Assembly (NCBI GenBank): GCA_016191285.1
Contig: JACPPA010000059.1
Span: forward strand, 1-35,601
Direction: 5' to 3'
DNA from: Gammaproteobacteria bacterium
GTDB lineage: Bacteria > Pseudomonadota > Gammaproteobacteria > Ga0077536
DNA length: 35,601 nucleotides
Of the stretch, positions 1-7,999 are shown piece after piece (position 1 is the first letter of the stretch; the number at the start of each line of letters is the position of its first letter). Under the pieces are notes generated by a model that was not told the DNA's origin, made no database searches, and saw only the letters and a program-made list of their open reading frames with translations. A program made the translations under genes and the position numbers.

Positions 1-140
1 CAATAATGCTGATGAGTCGTGGTATAAAATCGCATGTGAGGTCTCCTGTTGGGCATTGAGTCGATGAACTCTCAATTTACTAGGACCGTCAGCATGCTGA
101 TGAAGCCTGAAAGTCCCAGCAGGGGGCCTCAATGAGTATC
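1..140 (-). mobile_element. IS110-family element, 5' end only (copy 1), running off the window
   Basis: The reverse complement of this stretch matches the start of the complete IS110 copy at 31400-31543. It includes the roughly 106-nt leader and the first codons of the transposase (ATG at 36-34 on the minus strand). I count three mismatches over about 140 nt. The rest of the transposase lies outside the window. The element end is placed at 140 because copies 1, 2 and 3 all agree up to the motif TGATACTC and copy 1 then diverges into a nitronate-monooxygenase reading frame. The element is therefore inserted in, or bordered by a deletion of, that gene. Confidence 0.9.
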
Positions 141-632
141 AGGTACGCAGCCTGACCGACAAACCCGTGTGCGTGGACATCGGCTTTCCGGCGCGCGCGC
201 CGAAGGAATTGTCGGAAGTGAAGCTGGACGATTTGCCGGGACCGATCAAGCAGCTCCAGGGCGAGGTCGAAGCGCTCGGCGTCAAGGTCGCGCCGGTAGA
301 CGATCAGGCCATGAGCATGGACGACGCCAAGGCCAAGCTCGAGATCTGCTTTCGGCACAAGGTGGAAGTGGTGGCCTGTGCGCTCGGTACGCCGAAGTGG
401 GCGGTCGATGCGTGCCACGAACATGGGGTCAAGGTCATCAGCGTCGTCGGCAAGGCCGCCCACGCCCGCTCCGCGATCCGTAACGGTGCCGACGTCGTGG
501 TCGTGCAGGGCACTGAAGGCGGCGGTCACACGGGCGATGTCGGCTTGATCACCCTGCTCGCCGAGGTCATCGAGTTCGCGACCGTGCCAGTGGTCGCGGC
601 CGGCGGCATCGTCAACGGGGCGCAGACTGACG
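141..632 (+). pseudogene. Nitronate monooxygenase (2-nitropropane dioxygenase family), internal fragment
   Basis: An open frame reads VRSLTDKPVCVDIGFPARAP directly out of the IS110 end. It continues through VEVVACALGTP, HGVKVISVVGKAAHA, NGADVVVVQGTEGGGHTGDVG and VPVVAAGGIVNG, which are hallmark strings of the FMN-binding TIM-barrel NMO/NPD family. The glycine-rich GTEGGGHTG and AAGGI stretches are the flavin/phosphate-binding loops. The N-terminal barrel strands are cut off by the IS. The C-terminal part stops right after GGIVNG, where the sequence jumps into a CoA-transferase gene. It cannot make a working enzyme. In a related intact locus it would sit in an operon with the CaiB and MaoC genes downstream. 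Confidence 0.85.
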
Positions 633-1300
633 GGTGATTTCGGTGGCGGTTCGCTGTATCTCGCGCTCGCATCGTCAGCGCGCTGCTCGAGTGTCGCACC
701 AGCGGCCGTGGCCAGGTCGTCGATGCCGCGATGATCGATGGCAGCGCGTCCTTGATGACGCTCATGTATGGCATGCGCGCGGGCGGCTTGTGGAGTGATG
801 AGCGCGGCACCAATCGTCTCGACTCCGGTGCGCCCTATTACAACGTCTACGAGACTCGGGACGGCAAGCACATCGCAATAGGGTCCAGCGAACCGCAGTT
901 CTATCGCAATACCCTCGAGCTACTGGGTCTTGTCGCCGAGAACCTGCCGGCTCAGGAAGATCGCAACCAGTGGCCTGCGATGCGCGAACGCTTCGCTGCG
1001 ATCTTCAAAACCCGCACGCGCGATGAGTGGTGCGCGATCATGGACGGCAAGGAAGTGTGCTTCGCGCCGGTGCTGTCGATGGGTGAAGCACCTGAACATC
1101 CCCACCTCAAGGCGCGCACCACCTTCGTCGAGTTTGACGGCGTGGTGCAACCCGCGCCGGCGCCACGCTTCAGCCGTACCCCGCCCGGCATTCAGCGCGG
1201 CGCGCCAAGCCCCGGCCAGCATACCGACGAGGTTCTCGCCGACTGGGGCTTCGACGTGGGTGAACGCGCCGCGCTGATAGAAGCCGGCGCCATTAAGTGA
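633..1300 (+). pseudogene. Family III CoA-transferase / alpha-methylacyl-CoA racemase (CaiB/BaiF), truncated and frameshifted
   Basis: The frame resumes with GDFGGGSLYLAL, the conserved glycine loop of AMACR-like family III CoA-transferases. It then shifts by one base and goes on as ALLECRTSGRGQVVDAAMIDGSASLMT to a natural C-terminus (DVGERAALIEAGAIK). A single missing G near 669 explains the shift, because restoring it gives the family-like string LALGIVSALLE. The first half of the protein, including the catalytic aspartate region, is missing at the 632/633 junction. Family members move CoA between acyl groups or epimerise 2-methylacyl-CoA. This copy is a broken remnant. The base loss could also be a sequencing error, but the missing N-terminal half could not. 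Confidence 0.85.
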
Positions 1301-1346
1301 CCGCCAAACTAAACGCACTCAACCCACTGCACAGAGGAAACGAACC

Positions 1347-1800
1347 ATGACCGGCAAGTATTACGAAGAGCTCACGCCCGGACTCTTGATCGAGCATTCG
1401 ATTCGTCGCACGGTGAGCGACTATGACAATACCCTGTTTTCCGCCATCACCCACAACCTGGCACCCTTGCATCTCGACGAGGAGTATTCGAAGACGACCC
1501 TGTACGCCGGACGCATCATCAACAGCATGTTCACGCTCGCGCTGGTGTGCGGCGTTACTGTCGGCGAGCTGACGCAGGGCACGACCATGGGCAACTTGGG
1601 TTTCGAGCAGGTCAAGTTCCCCACTCCGCTGTTCCCGGGCGACACGGTCAAGACGCGTACCGAAATCGTCGATCGCCGCGAGTCGAAGAAATACCCCACA
1701 GGCCGGCATCGTCACCTTCAAGCACGTCGGACTCAATCAGAAGGACGAGATCGTGTGCGAGGCAACGCGTCTGGGCATGATGTTGAAAAAGCCGGCGTAA
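1347..1800 (+). pseudogene. MaoC-family (hot-dog) acyl-CoA dehydratase, one-base frameshift near the C-terminus
   Basis: ATG at 1347 follows an AGGAAA ribosome site. The protein MTGKYYEELTPGLLIEHSIRRTVSDYDNTLFSAITHNLAPLHLDEEY matches MaoC/mesaconyl-CoA-hydratase-type dehydratases, with the hydratase D-x4-H-like segment (DNTLFSAITHNLAPLHLD). At about 1694-1697 a run of four C has one base too many. Removing one C restores YPQAGIVTFKHVGLNQKDEIVCEATRLGMMLKKPA with a TAA at 1798-1800, the normal family C-terminus. Read as is, the tail is nonsense. The gene lies 46 bp after the CaiB remnant on the same strand, so this was one acyl-CoA catabolic operon. Whether the indel is real decay or a read error cannot be told from this sequence. 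Confidence 0.8.
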
Positions 1801-2460
1801 GACGCCGCGCAGGGGGATAAATCGCCGGGTATCGATGACAGGCAGCGTCACGTCGAAATCCTGCTCGACGACAACTTGTGCGTACCGCGTCCAGATGCGC
1901 GGATGATGCGGGACGCATGAAGGCCGTCGGCAGGCTACGACAGAACCGAAAACCTATCAGCCGCGATCGAGGCCGTGATCACCGAAGTCGTCATCGCCTC
2001 GCCTGAGGGCACCGAAGCAGCGGCGGCCCTTGGCGGCGCGCCGCCCTTGTTCAGGAGATACGGAATCGCGTCAAAAAGTGTCGGACGCAGTCGATCCGCA
2101 ACGGACCCGCGCAACAGAAGAACAGCTTTAGGCCGCGCGCGGGCGAATTCGCCGCTTGAGCGTGGCCCCCAAGCGCTTGTCCTGCTTCTTTCAAGTCGTA
2201 AGCCGCCTGCAATGCCATCCAGAATTCGGGGGTGGTACCAAAGTACTGAGCCAAACGCAGTTACTGCAGTGATTAGCGCTCGTCAGGTCGTGGAGCTATA
2301 TCGGCGAGGCCTTCTTCGAACACCGATGACGACATACGTCCTCTGCGGTTGTGCGGCGCTCCTGATTACGTCTTTGTATCTCGTGGCCTTAGGGTTCGCA
2401 GATCGCCACGCGGCGGCGTTTTACTTCACTCTGCTGCTGTTCGCGGGATGATCCTGTGTT
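1801..2460. other. Decayed stretch without a supported intact gene
   Basis: Apart from the HigA fragment on the minus strand, nothing here reads as a gene. A plus-strand frame from 1975 to 2451 is open but starts in low-quality sequence. Only its end (TTYVLCGCAALLITSLYLVALGF, about 2330-2400) looks like a real membrane segment, possibly of a small inner-membrane protein. Given pseudogenes on both sides I regard the interval as eroded DNA. Confidence 0.5.
2150..2260 (-). pseudogene. HigA-type (XRE) addiction-module antitoxin, C-terminal fragment
   Basis: The minus strand reads LRLAQYFGTTPEFWMALQAAYDLKEA, the very characteristic second half of HigA-family antitoxins (the FGTxPEFWxxLQxxYDL signature after the helix-turn-helix). 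A stop codon (TAA) lies immediately upstream in frame, so the helix-turn-helix is gone. No HigB toxin is visible nearby. It is a relic of a toxin-antitoxin module in the decayed zone next to the IS. Confidence 0.7.
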
Positions 2461-2899
2461 CCTAAGCCCTTCACCGGGTTCATCGGTGCCGAGCTGATCC
2501 CGCCAAGCGCGACGGACGACAGCTATCGTGTCGTGGTCAAGTTCGCGAGCGAGGCAACCTTGCAGACCTGGGACGTCAGCGCGCAGCGGCGCCAATGGCA
2601 TCATCGAATGTCGGCGGTTGCGGAAGGCGATCCGGACTATCAATGGCTGACCGGACTTGAGGCGTGGTTTAGGCTGCCTTCGATCCCGAGTGGTCGGCCA
2701 CCCAAGCGCTCCGCATGGCTACCGTAACATGGCTCGGGATATTTCCGACCGTTGCCGCCCTTTAAGAATTCATTGCGCCGCTGTTGCGCCGTTATCGGTG
2801 GTTCTTCGAGTCGTGTTTACGGCGCTCGTGACCGCCATGATGACGTGGGGCGTTATGCCATGGCTCACACGCTGGCTTCGCGCATGGCTCACTGCTTGA
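2461..2899 (+). pseudogene. Antibiotic-biosynthesis-monooxygenase (ABM) domain protein with membrane C-terminus, multiply frameshifted
   Basis: Three pieces in three frames join into one family-like protein. The first (2461-2725) reads FTGFIGAELIPPSATDDSYRVVVKF and then EATLQTWDVSAQRRQWHHRMS, an ABM-type alpha/beta dimer domain. The second (2715-2762) reads MATVTWLGIFPTVAAL and meets a TAA. The third (up to 2899) reads RVVFTALVTAMMTWGVMPWLTRWLRAWL, a membrane segment with basic end. ABM proteins with a two-helix membrane tail are common conserved hypotheticals. At least two frameshifts and one stop make this a pseudogene. Confidence 0.65.
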
Positions 2900-3001
2900 T
2901 CTGCGCCGCATGTGCGGCCGCTTCACTAAATGGCCCGCATTGCCATGGGCTCAAGAAGAGGCACCCGGCCTGAATGGCACTTGTTTAAGTGCGGTTTACG
3001 T

Positions 3002-3106
3002 CGTCACCCCGTGCGCCGAGCACGGGGTCCAGTGAAAAATGAATTCATTGTTTAACTGGATTCCTCCCGGCGAAAGCCGGGAATTCGCCGGCATGACGAA
3101 GGGCCA
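3002..3106. repeat. REP/MITE-like palindromic repeat, inverted pair
   Basis: Left arm CGTCACCCCGTG...GGGGTCCAGT and right arm ACTGGATTCCTCCCGG...CATGACG are imperfect inverted copies, each itself a small hairpin around a GC-rich stem. They are separated by an AT-rich loop near 3035-3050. The CGTCATnCC / GGATCCAGT edges are those of a widespread class of bacterial intergenic palindromes. No protein is encoded. Confidence 0.65.
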
Positions 3107-3171
3107 GGACTGCATCTTTCCCGGCATTTCAGCTTTTGTAAGTGCGATTCGAACCCGACCTAAATTGTGAG

Positions 3172-3290
3172 ATCCGTCATCCCGGGCGAAGCGGCGTCAG
3201 CCGCGCCGACCCGGGAGCCAGGGGCGCCTGACATACTAGCGAGATCCCGCCCCGGATATTCGCTGCGCGAATTCCGGGGTGAGGTCTATA
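3172..3290. repeat. Second REP-like palindromic stretch
   Basis: A second CGTCATCCCGGGCGAAG start occurs about 100 bp after the first repeat. It contains nested GC-rich inverted segments (GTCAGCCGCGCCGAC-type and CCCCGGATATTCGC/GCGAATTCCGGGG) and ends at GGGGTGAGGTC. It is related in style to the unit at 3002-3106 but not the same sequence. The remaining 3291-3477 shows no gene. Confidence 0.5.
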
Positions 3291-3477
3291 AGGGCTGCGC
3301 ACTTTCCAGGCTGACGGGGTTCTCAGCATCCGGTGTCGACACCGCCTCGAAGCCTGCGTTTGTCTCTCGAAGGGTTTCGAGGGAATCTATACTAAGGAAA
3401 CTCTGAATAAGTCCTGCAAAAGTCATGTTTGATATTGCAGCTTCTTGCTTAGTATGGACAGCGCGTTGACGATAAGG

Positions 3478-5271
3478 TCATGTGACGTTTTCACGATCGT
3501 TCCTGGTACTGAGGTGGGACGATAAGGACTCCTCTATCGCCGGCTCGCATTCGACTCGCAGGCCTGTTGCCAAAGTCCTGACTGCATCGAACTGTGATAA
3601 AAATATTTGCCCTTTGAAATGCTCGAAGAAATCCGAACGCTTCAATGCATCCATAACCGGCCCTTTCACTTCGGAAAGATGGAATCCGACACCAGCCTCT
3701 TGAAGTCTGTGCGCGATCGCTTCGATGCTCTCGAGAGCACTAGCGTCGATTAGATTCACCGCGGGGCACATGAGGACCACGTGTTTTAGCTCCGGTCGCG
3801 TGGCAACCGAATCGTAGATCGTGTCTTCGAGGAAACGCGCGTTCGCGAAATACAAGCTCTCGTCGACGCGAATTGACAGGATTTCCGGATACGTAATGAC
3901 CTTATGTCGTTCGGCATTACGAAAATGTTCGGTGCCCGGCACTTGGCCGACGATCGCGATGTGCGGGGTGCTCGTGCGCCATAGATAAAAGATGATCGAA
4001 AGTACGACGCCAACCACGATTCCGGCCTCGACGCCGACGGACAGCACAAACACGATAGTCGCCGCCATCACCGTAAAATCCGCTTTTGAATACCCGAAGG
4101 TTCGCCACAGCGCTTTGAGATCGACCAGCGACAACACCGCGACTATGATGGTCGCTGCCAGCACGGCTTGCGGCAACAGACGAAACATTGGGGTCAGGAA
4201 CAACGTCGCGGCGAGAATCCCGATTGCAGTAAAGACCCCGGCCAACGGCGTCTCCGCGCCAGCGTCGAAATTAACCACTGAGCGCGCGAAGCCGCCGGTG
4301 ACAGGGAATCCTGCCGAGACCGCGGCGGCGATGTTGGCGGCGCCAAGCGCGAAAAGTTCTTGGTTCGCGCCAATCCGCTGGCGACGTTTCGCAGCGAGGG
4401 TCTGCGCCACTGAGATCGATTCGACGAAGCCGACCAAGTTTATGAGGATGGCGGCAGGCAGCAGGTCGAGCCAAAGCTTTAGGTCGACGACGGGTATCGC
4501 AAAAGGAGGAAACCCGGCCGGGATATTGCCGACGATCTTCACTCCCTTGAGCTGCAGCGTAAGCAGATCGACGCTGAGAATCGACAGTGCGATCACCGCC
4601 AGTGGGCCGGTTTTGGCAATCAGATCCGCCGTACGCGCAGCCACTCCAGCATGGACGAGATGCGGCTTCAGATTTTTTCGTACCCAGAACAAAAGTGCGA
4701 GTGCCGTCACCCCAATAAATAGCGTGTAGAAATTCGTTCCTCCGACATTGTTCGTCAATGCGAAGATAATTGTCGGTAGCGTGTCTCCACCGGCCGTAAC
4801 GCCAAGAAGATATTTCAACTGGCTCGCAGCGATCAAAATGCCGGAGGCCGTAATGAAGCTCGAAATGACGGAGTGGCTAAGAAAGTTCGACAAGAATCCA
4901 AGGCGCGACGCGGCCATTGCCAATGAGACGAGTCCGGAAAGCAAAGCTAACGTGGCGGCGGCTGTAAGGTATGCGGAGGTCCCTTGTGCCGCAACTCGAC
5001 CGATGGCTGCGGCGGTCATCAGCGAAACGACGGCGACTGGACCTACCGCAAGCGTTCGACTGGTGCCGAAGAGTGCATAGGCGACAAGCGGCAGGATAGA
5101 AGCATAAAGTCCAATATGAGGCGGGAGACCGGCGAGCATCGCATAAGCGAGGCTCTGCGGCACGAGCATGATCGTTACAATCGCCGCGGCGACAAGATCA
5201 TTTAGCGCATTTGTCTTGGTGTAAGACGGCAGCCACTCGATAATAGGCAGAATTCTCTCGGCTTTTATCAT
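3478..5271 (-). CDS. SulP-family inorganic anion (sulfate) transporter with STAS domain
   Basis: The 597-residue protein has the SulP N-terminal signature (LNDLVAAAIVTIMLVPQSLAYAMLAGLPPHIGLYAS, residues about 23-59), a 10-14 helix membrane core to about residue 430, and a C-terminal STAS domain with the loop NLIDASALESIEAI. SulP proteins move sulfate, bicarbonate or other anions across the inner membrane, usually as importers. It is the last gene of the minus-strand sox block, 56 bp after the CsoR-family repressor gene. Its place suggests sulfate handling during thiosulfate oxidation, but direction and substrate are inference, and bicarbonate is a fair alternative in an autotroph. ATG at 5271 is the first start compatible with the family N-terminus. 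Confidence 0.9.
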   Translation of the reverse strand: MIKAERILPIIEWLPSYTKTNALNDLVAAAIVTIMLVPQSLAYAMLAGLPPHIGLYASILPLVAYALFGTSRTLAVGPVAVVSLMTAAAIGRVAAQGTSAYLTAAATLALLSGLVSLAMAASRLGFLSNFLSHSVISSFITASGILIAASQLKYLLGVTAGGDTLPTIIFALTNNVGGTNFYTLFIGVTALALLFWVRKNLKPHLVHAGVAARTADLIAKTGPLAVIALSILSVDLLTLQLKGVKIVGNIPAGFPPFAIPVVDLKLWLDLLPAAILINLVGFVESISVAQTLAAKRRQRIGANQELFALGAANIAAAVSAGFPVTGGFARSVVNFDAGAETPLAGVFTAIGILAATLFLTPMFRLLPQAVLAATIIVAVLSLVDLKALWRTFGYSKADFTVMAATIVFVLSVGVEAGIVVGVVLSIIFYLWRTSTPHIAIVGQVPGTEHFRNAERHKVITYPEILSIRVDESLYFANARFLEDTIYDSVATRPELKHVVLMCPAVNLIDASALESIEAIAHRLQEAGVGFHLSEVKGPVMDALKRSDFFEHFKGQIFLSQFDAVRTLATGLRVECEPAIEESLSSHLSTRNDRENVT

Positions 5272-5327
5272 CGCGTTACGCCTTGCAAATAGTATCCCAC
5301 CGATGATGGAAGCATCGCGTTCGCTGC

Positions 5328-5603
5328 CTAACCATACTTCGCGAGAATTTTGGCGACGTGCGCCCCCGCAGCTTTAGCGGCGCGGACGGTACCTGCGGAT
5401 TCAAATTCGACTTCCATCGTACAGGCGATCAATTCGTAAAACGCGCGATCGAGCGCGCGCCGCGCCGCCGCGACCTGTTGTGCGACAGCTTCACAAGTAG
5501 AATCCTGCTCGATCATGCCTTGAATCCCGCGGATCTGGCCTTCGATGCGACGCAGTCGGGTAATCATGCCGCGCTTATGCGTTTCACGATATTTATCATC
5601 CAT
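5328..5603 (-). CDS. CsoR/FrmR/RcnR-family transcriptional repressor, two-cysteine type
   Basis: The 91-residue all-helical DUF156 protein starts at ATG 5603 (GGAG six bases upstream; a GTG one codon earlier is less likely). It has the family core RLRRIEGQIRGIQGMIEQDSTCEAVAQQVAAARRALDRAFYELI. Family members are tetramers that bind GC-centred palindromes and let go when the ligand site changes. Here the first-site cysteine is present (C37). The second site has C61 one position before the place where metal sensors carry histidine, and the third CsoR cysteine position is occupied by a glutamate. No histidine lies in the site. Copper or nickel sensing is therefore unlikely and a thiol/sulfane-sulfur sensor of the CstR style is more plausible (inference). 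It lies 42 bp after soxB and before sulP, on the same strand. Confidence 0.88.
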   Translation of the reverse strand: MDDKYRETHKRGMITRLRRIEGQIRGIQGMIEQDSTCEAVAQQVAAARRALDRAFYELIACTMEVEFESAGTVRAAKAAGAHVAKILAKYG

Positions 5604-5645
5604 CACTCACTCCATGCCAATTACAAAATGATCCGGTGCGCTCCG

Positions 5646-7367
5646 CTAACCGCACGATCGGCCGAGCCCTGGGTTGTCGTCGACTCCACGCAAGATCGGC
5701 AAATTGAGGACTGGCGGCGGCAGCGTCTTATGCGCGCGCAGATACTGCGCCACCACTTCCCACACCGGCGGACCTTCGACATGTTCGGCGACCGACGCCC
5801 ACCCCGCCACTTTGTATTTGCGCGCGGCATCGAGTGGCTTCCCCTCTAGCCGCAGATCGCTGATCCGTTTACCCATCGCGGCCATCGGTTCACAGGCGTA
5901 ACTTAAGCCACCGACGCGCACCATGTCCCCGCCCTGCTGATAGTACGGATCGGGATTGAACAAGTTATCGCAGACATCCTCGAGAATGGCCTTGATGCGC
6001 GCTCCGGTAAATTCGTTGACCGTGGTCGCCGGATACGTGATCGCAGTTTGATCGAGCAATCGCTCCATCGTTATCGCCTCGCCAGGAAGCAAGCTGGTGC
6101 CCCACCTGAACCCAGGCGAAAGCGCGATTTCCGCACCCTTCACTGCGCGTAGTGCGTCAAGGATTACTTGATCGAAGCTACCATTAAAGTTGCCGCGTCG
6201 GTAAAGCAAACCATCGGTCACCGCCAACACTTCCTGCAGCGCTTTGGTGTAAGGCCGGCGGTGCCCCTCAATGACCTTCTTCATCATGGGGTCAGGCGTT
6301 AATAGGTTTGCGAAAACCGGCAGCAAGCGATATTTCGCATCGCGAACTTTGCCGTCACGCACCTCAAAATCGAGTACGCCAAGAAACTTGGCATTGCTCC
6401 CGGCGTTGGTGACCAAGGTTTTGCCAGCGCGGTTTTTAACTGTGATTGGCCGCGGTACGCCATCATGCGTGTGTCCACCCAGGATTACGTCCAACCCGGT
6501 GATGCGGCCGGCGAGTTTTAGATCAACGTCCATGCCGTTATGCGACAGCAATACCACGACCACCGCACCGGCCGCGCGAGCCGCGTTCACCGTTTGCTGC
6601 AAATGCGCTTCTTGCAGGCCAAATGTCCAATCGGCGACGAAGTGGCGGGGATTCGCCACCGGGGTATAAGGAAAGGCTTGGCCGATAACCGCGACGGCGA
6701 CGCCGTTTACCGAACGCAACACGTACGGCGGGAATACCGGATCGCCAAACTCCGCGGTGGCAATGTTCTGTGCGACGAATTCAATACGTCCCTTCAGGGG
6801 TCCGTTGACCAATTCTTGGACTCGCGCCATGCCGTAGGTGAATTCCCAATGCCCAGTCATGACATCGACGCCGAGCGCCAGTTGGGCGTCGACCATGTCC
6901 GCGCCCTTGGTCCACAGCGCGGTCGCGGATCCCTGCCAAGTGTCGCCGCCATCCAGTAATAGCGCTCCGGGTCGATTGGCGCGTACGCGCTTGACCAAGG
7001 TGGCGAGTTCGGCATAGCCGCCAACGCGGCCATAGATCCGCGCGGCGTTAACGAAATCCACGCAGCTGAGAGCATGGGCCTCGCGCGAACCCGGCGCGAT
7101 CCCGAAATAATGTAGAAATTTCTCCCCCACGAGGTGTGGCGGTTGCCCTTGCCCTTCACCCACGCCTAGATTGACGTCGGGTTCGCGGAACCACACGGGC
7201 AGCAGTTGCGCATGCGAATCGGTGTAGTGCAGAAGGCTACAGTTACCGAAGGGCGGAATCGCGTAGAACGCATCGCCATCGGCATTGGCCAGGACGCGCC
7301 GATCATGCAGCGCTAGCCCGCTTGCAGTCGCAGCCGCAAGTACTTGCAGAAACTCTCGGCGCCGCAT
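5646..7367 (-). CDS. soxB: Thiosulfohydrolase SoxB
   Basis: The 573-residue periplasmic enzyme hydrolyses the terminal sulfone from the SoxY-cysteine-S-thiosulfonate, releasing sulfate. The N-terminus MRRREFLQVL is a twin-arginine (Tat) signal. The di-manganese metallophosphatase motifs are in order: HYTDSHAQL (D50, H52), LLDGGDTWQG (D142), GHWEFTYG (H173, the SoxB version of GNHEF), LLSHNG (H276) and GGHTHD (H299, H301), followed by the 5'-nucleotidase-type C-terminal domain. The length is typical. ATG 7367 follows the soxX stop by three bases, so translation is coupled. Confidence 0.97.
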   Translation of the reverse strand: MRRREFLQVLAAATASGLALHDRRVLANADGDAFYAIPPFGNCSLLHYTDSHAQLLPVWFREPDVNLGVGEGQGQPPHLVGEKFLHYFGIAPGSREAHALSCVDFVNAARIYGRVGGYAELATLVKRVRANRPGALLLDGGDTWQGSATALWTKGADMVDAQLALGVDVMTGHWEFTYGMARVQELVNGPLKGRIEFVAQNIATAEFGDPVFPPYVLRSVNGVAVAVIGQAFPYTPVANPRHFVADWTFGLQEAHLQQTVNAARAAGAVVVVLLSHNGMDVDLKLAGRITGLDVILGGHTHDGVPRPITVKNRAGKTLVTNAGSNAKFLGVLDFEVRDGKVRDAKYRLLPVFANLLTPDPMMKKVIEGHRRPYTKALQEVLAVTDGLLYRRGNFNGSFDQVILDALRAVKGAEIALSPGFRWGTSLLPGEAITMERLLDQTAITYPATTVNEFTGARIKAILEDVCDNLFNPDPYYQQGGDMVRVGGLSYACEPMAAMGKRISDLRLEGKPLDAARKYKVAGWASVAEHVEGPPVWEVVAQYLRAHKTLPPPVLNLPILRGVDDNPGLGRSCG

Positions 7368-7370
7368 TAT

Positions 7371-7985
7371 TTACTGATTGACCGGCGAGGCGGAATCGAA
7401 CAGATACGCCATCACATCTTTGAGTTGCTGTTCAGTCAGGATCCCACGATGACCGAACCGCGGCATGTTCGAGCACGGCGTTTGTGCATTGGAGTTGTAC
7501 AACTTGCCCCAGGCCATTTCGAGCACCACGGTGGTGGCGCCGCGAAGTTTGCCGTAATGGCGTAGGCTGGGACCGATCGTGCCGAACGCCATTTCGACCC
7601 CCGAAAGTTCGTGACACGCATAGCAATTGCCACCCGCCGGTTTACTGGGATCGTCGCTGAATTGTAAGCCGGTACCGGTCTCCGCGATTTGTTCGCCACG
7701 CTTCCAATCGCCAAGATACTGGCCGGCGGCCGGTGGGCGAATAGTGGCGCGGTTAGCCGCCGCAATTCGTTGTGCTATGGCCGGCGGCAGGGGGGAATCG
7801 GTATAGGAAGTACAGAGCGCCTGCGTCTCATCCTGGTCAAGCCGGTCCAGCGTTGCCTGTCGCTTGGCCTCGAATGAATTCTTCATTGCGGCAGTAACGC
7901 GCATAAGTTCGGCGTCCGCGGCAGTTACCTTTGCAGTGAAGCTCGCCGCTGCCAAGGCCATTAACCAGATAGAAAGCTGGGGCAT
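7371..7985 (-). CDS. soxX: SoxX, c-type cytochrome subunit of L-cysteine S-thiosulfotransferase
   Basis: The 204-residue monoheme subunit partners SoxA to attach thiosulfate oxidatively to SoxY. I take ATG 7985 as start, with AAGGA nine bases upstream, rather than the TTG at 8003. It has an N-terminal signal peptide ending near TAADA. The heme site CYACH is at residues 121-125, and the methionine ligand is in CSNMPRFG (M164). A long helical N-terminal extension with an unpaired cysteine (C58) precedes the cytochrome fold. It starts just after the soxA stop. Confidence 0.95.
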   Translation of the reverse strand: MPQLSIWLMALAAASFTAKVTAADAELMRVTAAMKNSFEAKRQATLDRLDQDETQALCTSYTDSPLPPAIAQRIAAANRATIRPPAAGQYLGDWKRGEQIAETGTGLQFSDDPSKPAGGNCYACHELSGVEMAFGTIGPSLRHYGKLRGATTVVLEMAWGKLYNSNAQTPCSNMPRFGHRGILTEQQLKDVMAYLFDSASPVNQ

Positions 7986-7999
7986 GAGAATTAATCCTT

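Noticed and set aside
1975-2451. 158-codon open frame on the plus strand.
   Set aside because: Composition is not protein-like over most of its length, it crosses the HigA fragment on the other strand, and only its end resembles a membrane segment.
3992-4729. 245-codon plus-strand open frame opposite the SulP gene.
   Set aside because: It mirrors the SulP coding frame, is low-complexity in Thr/Ala/Pro/Ser, and has no family resemblance.
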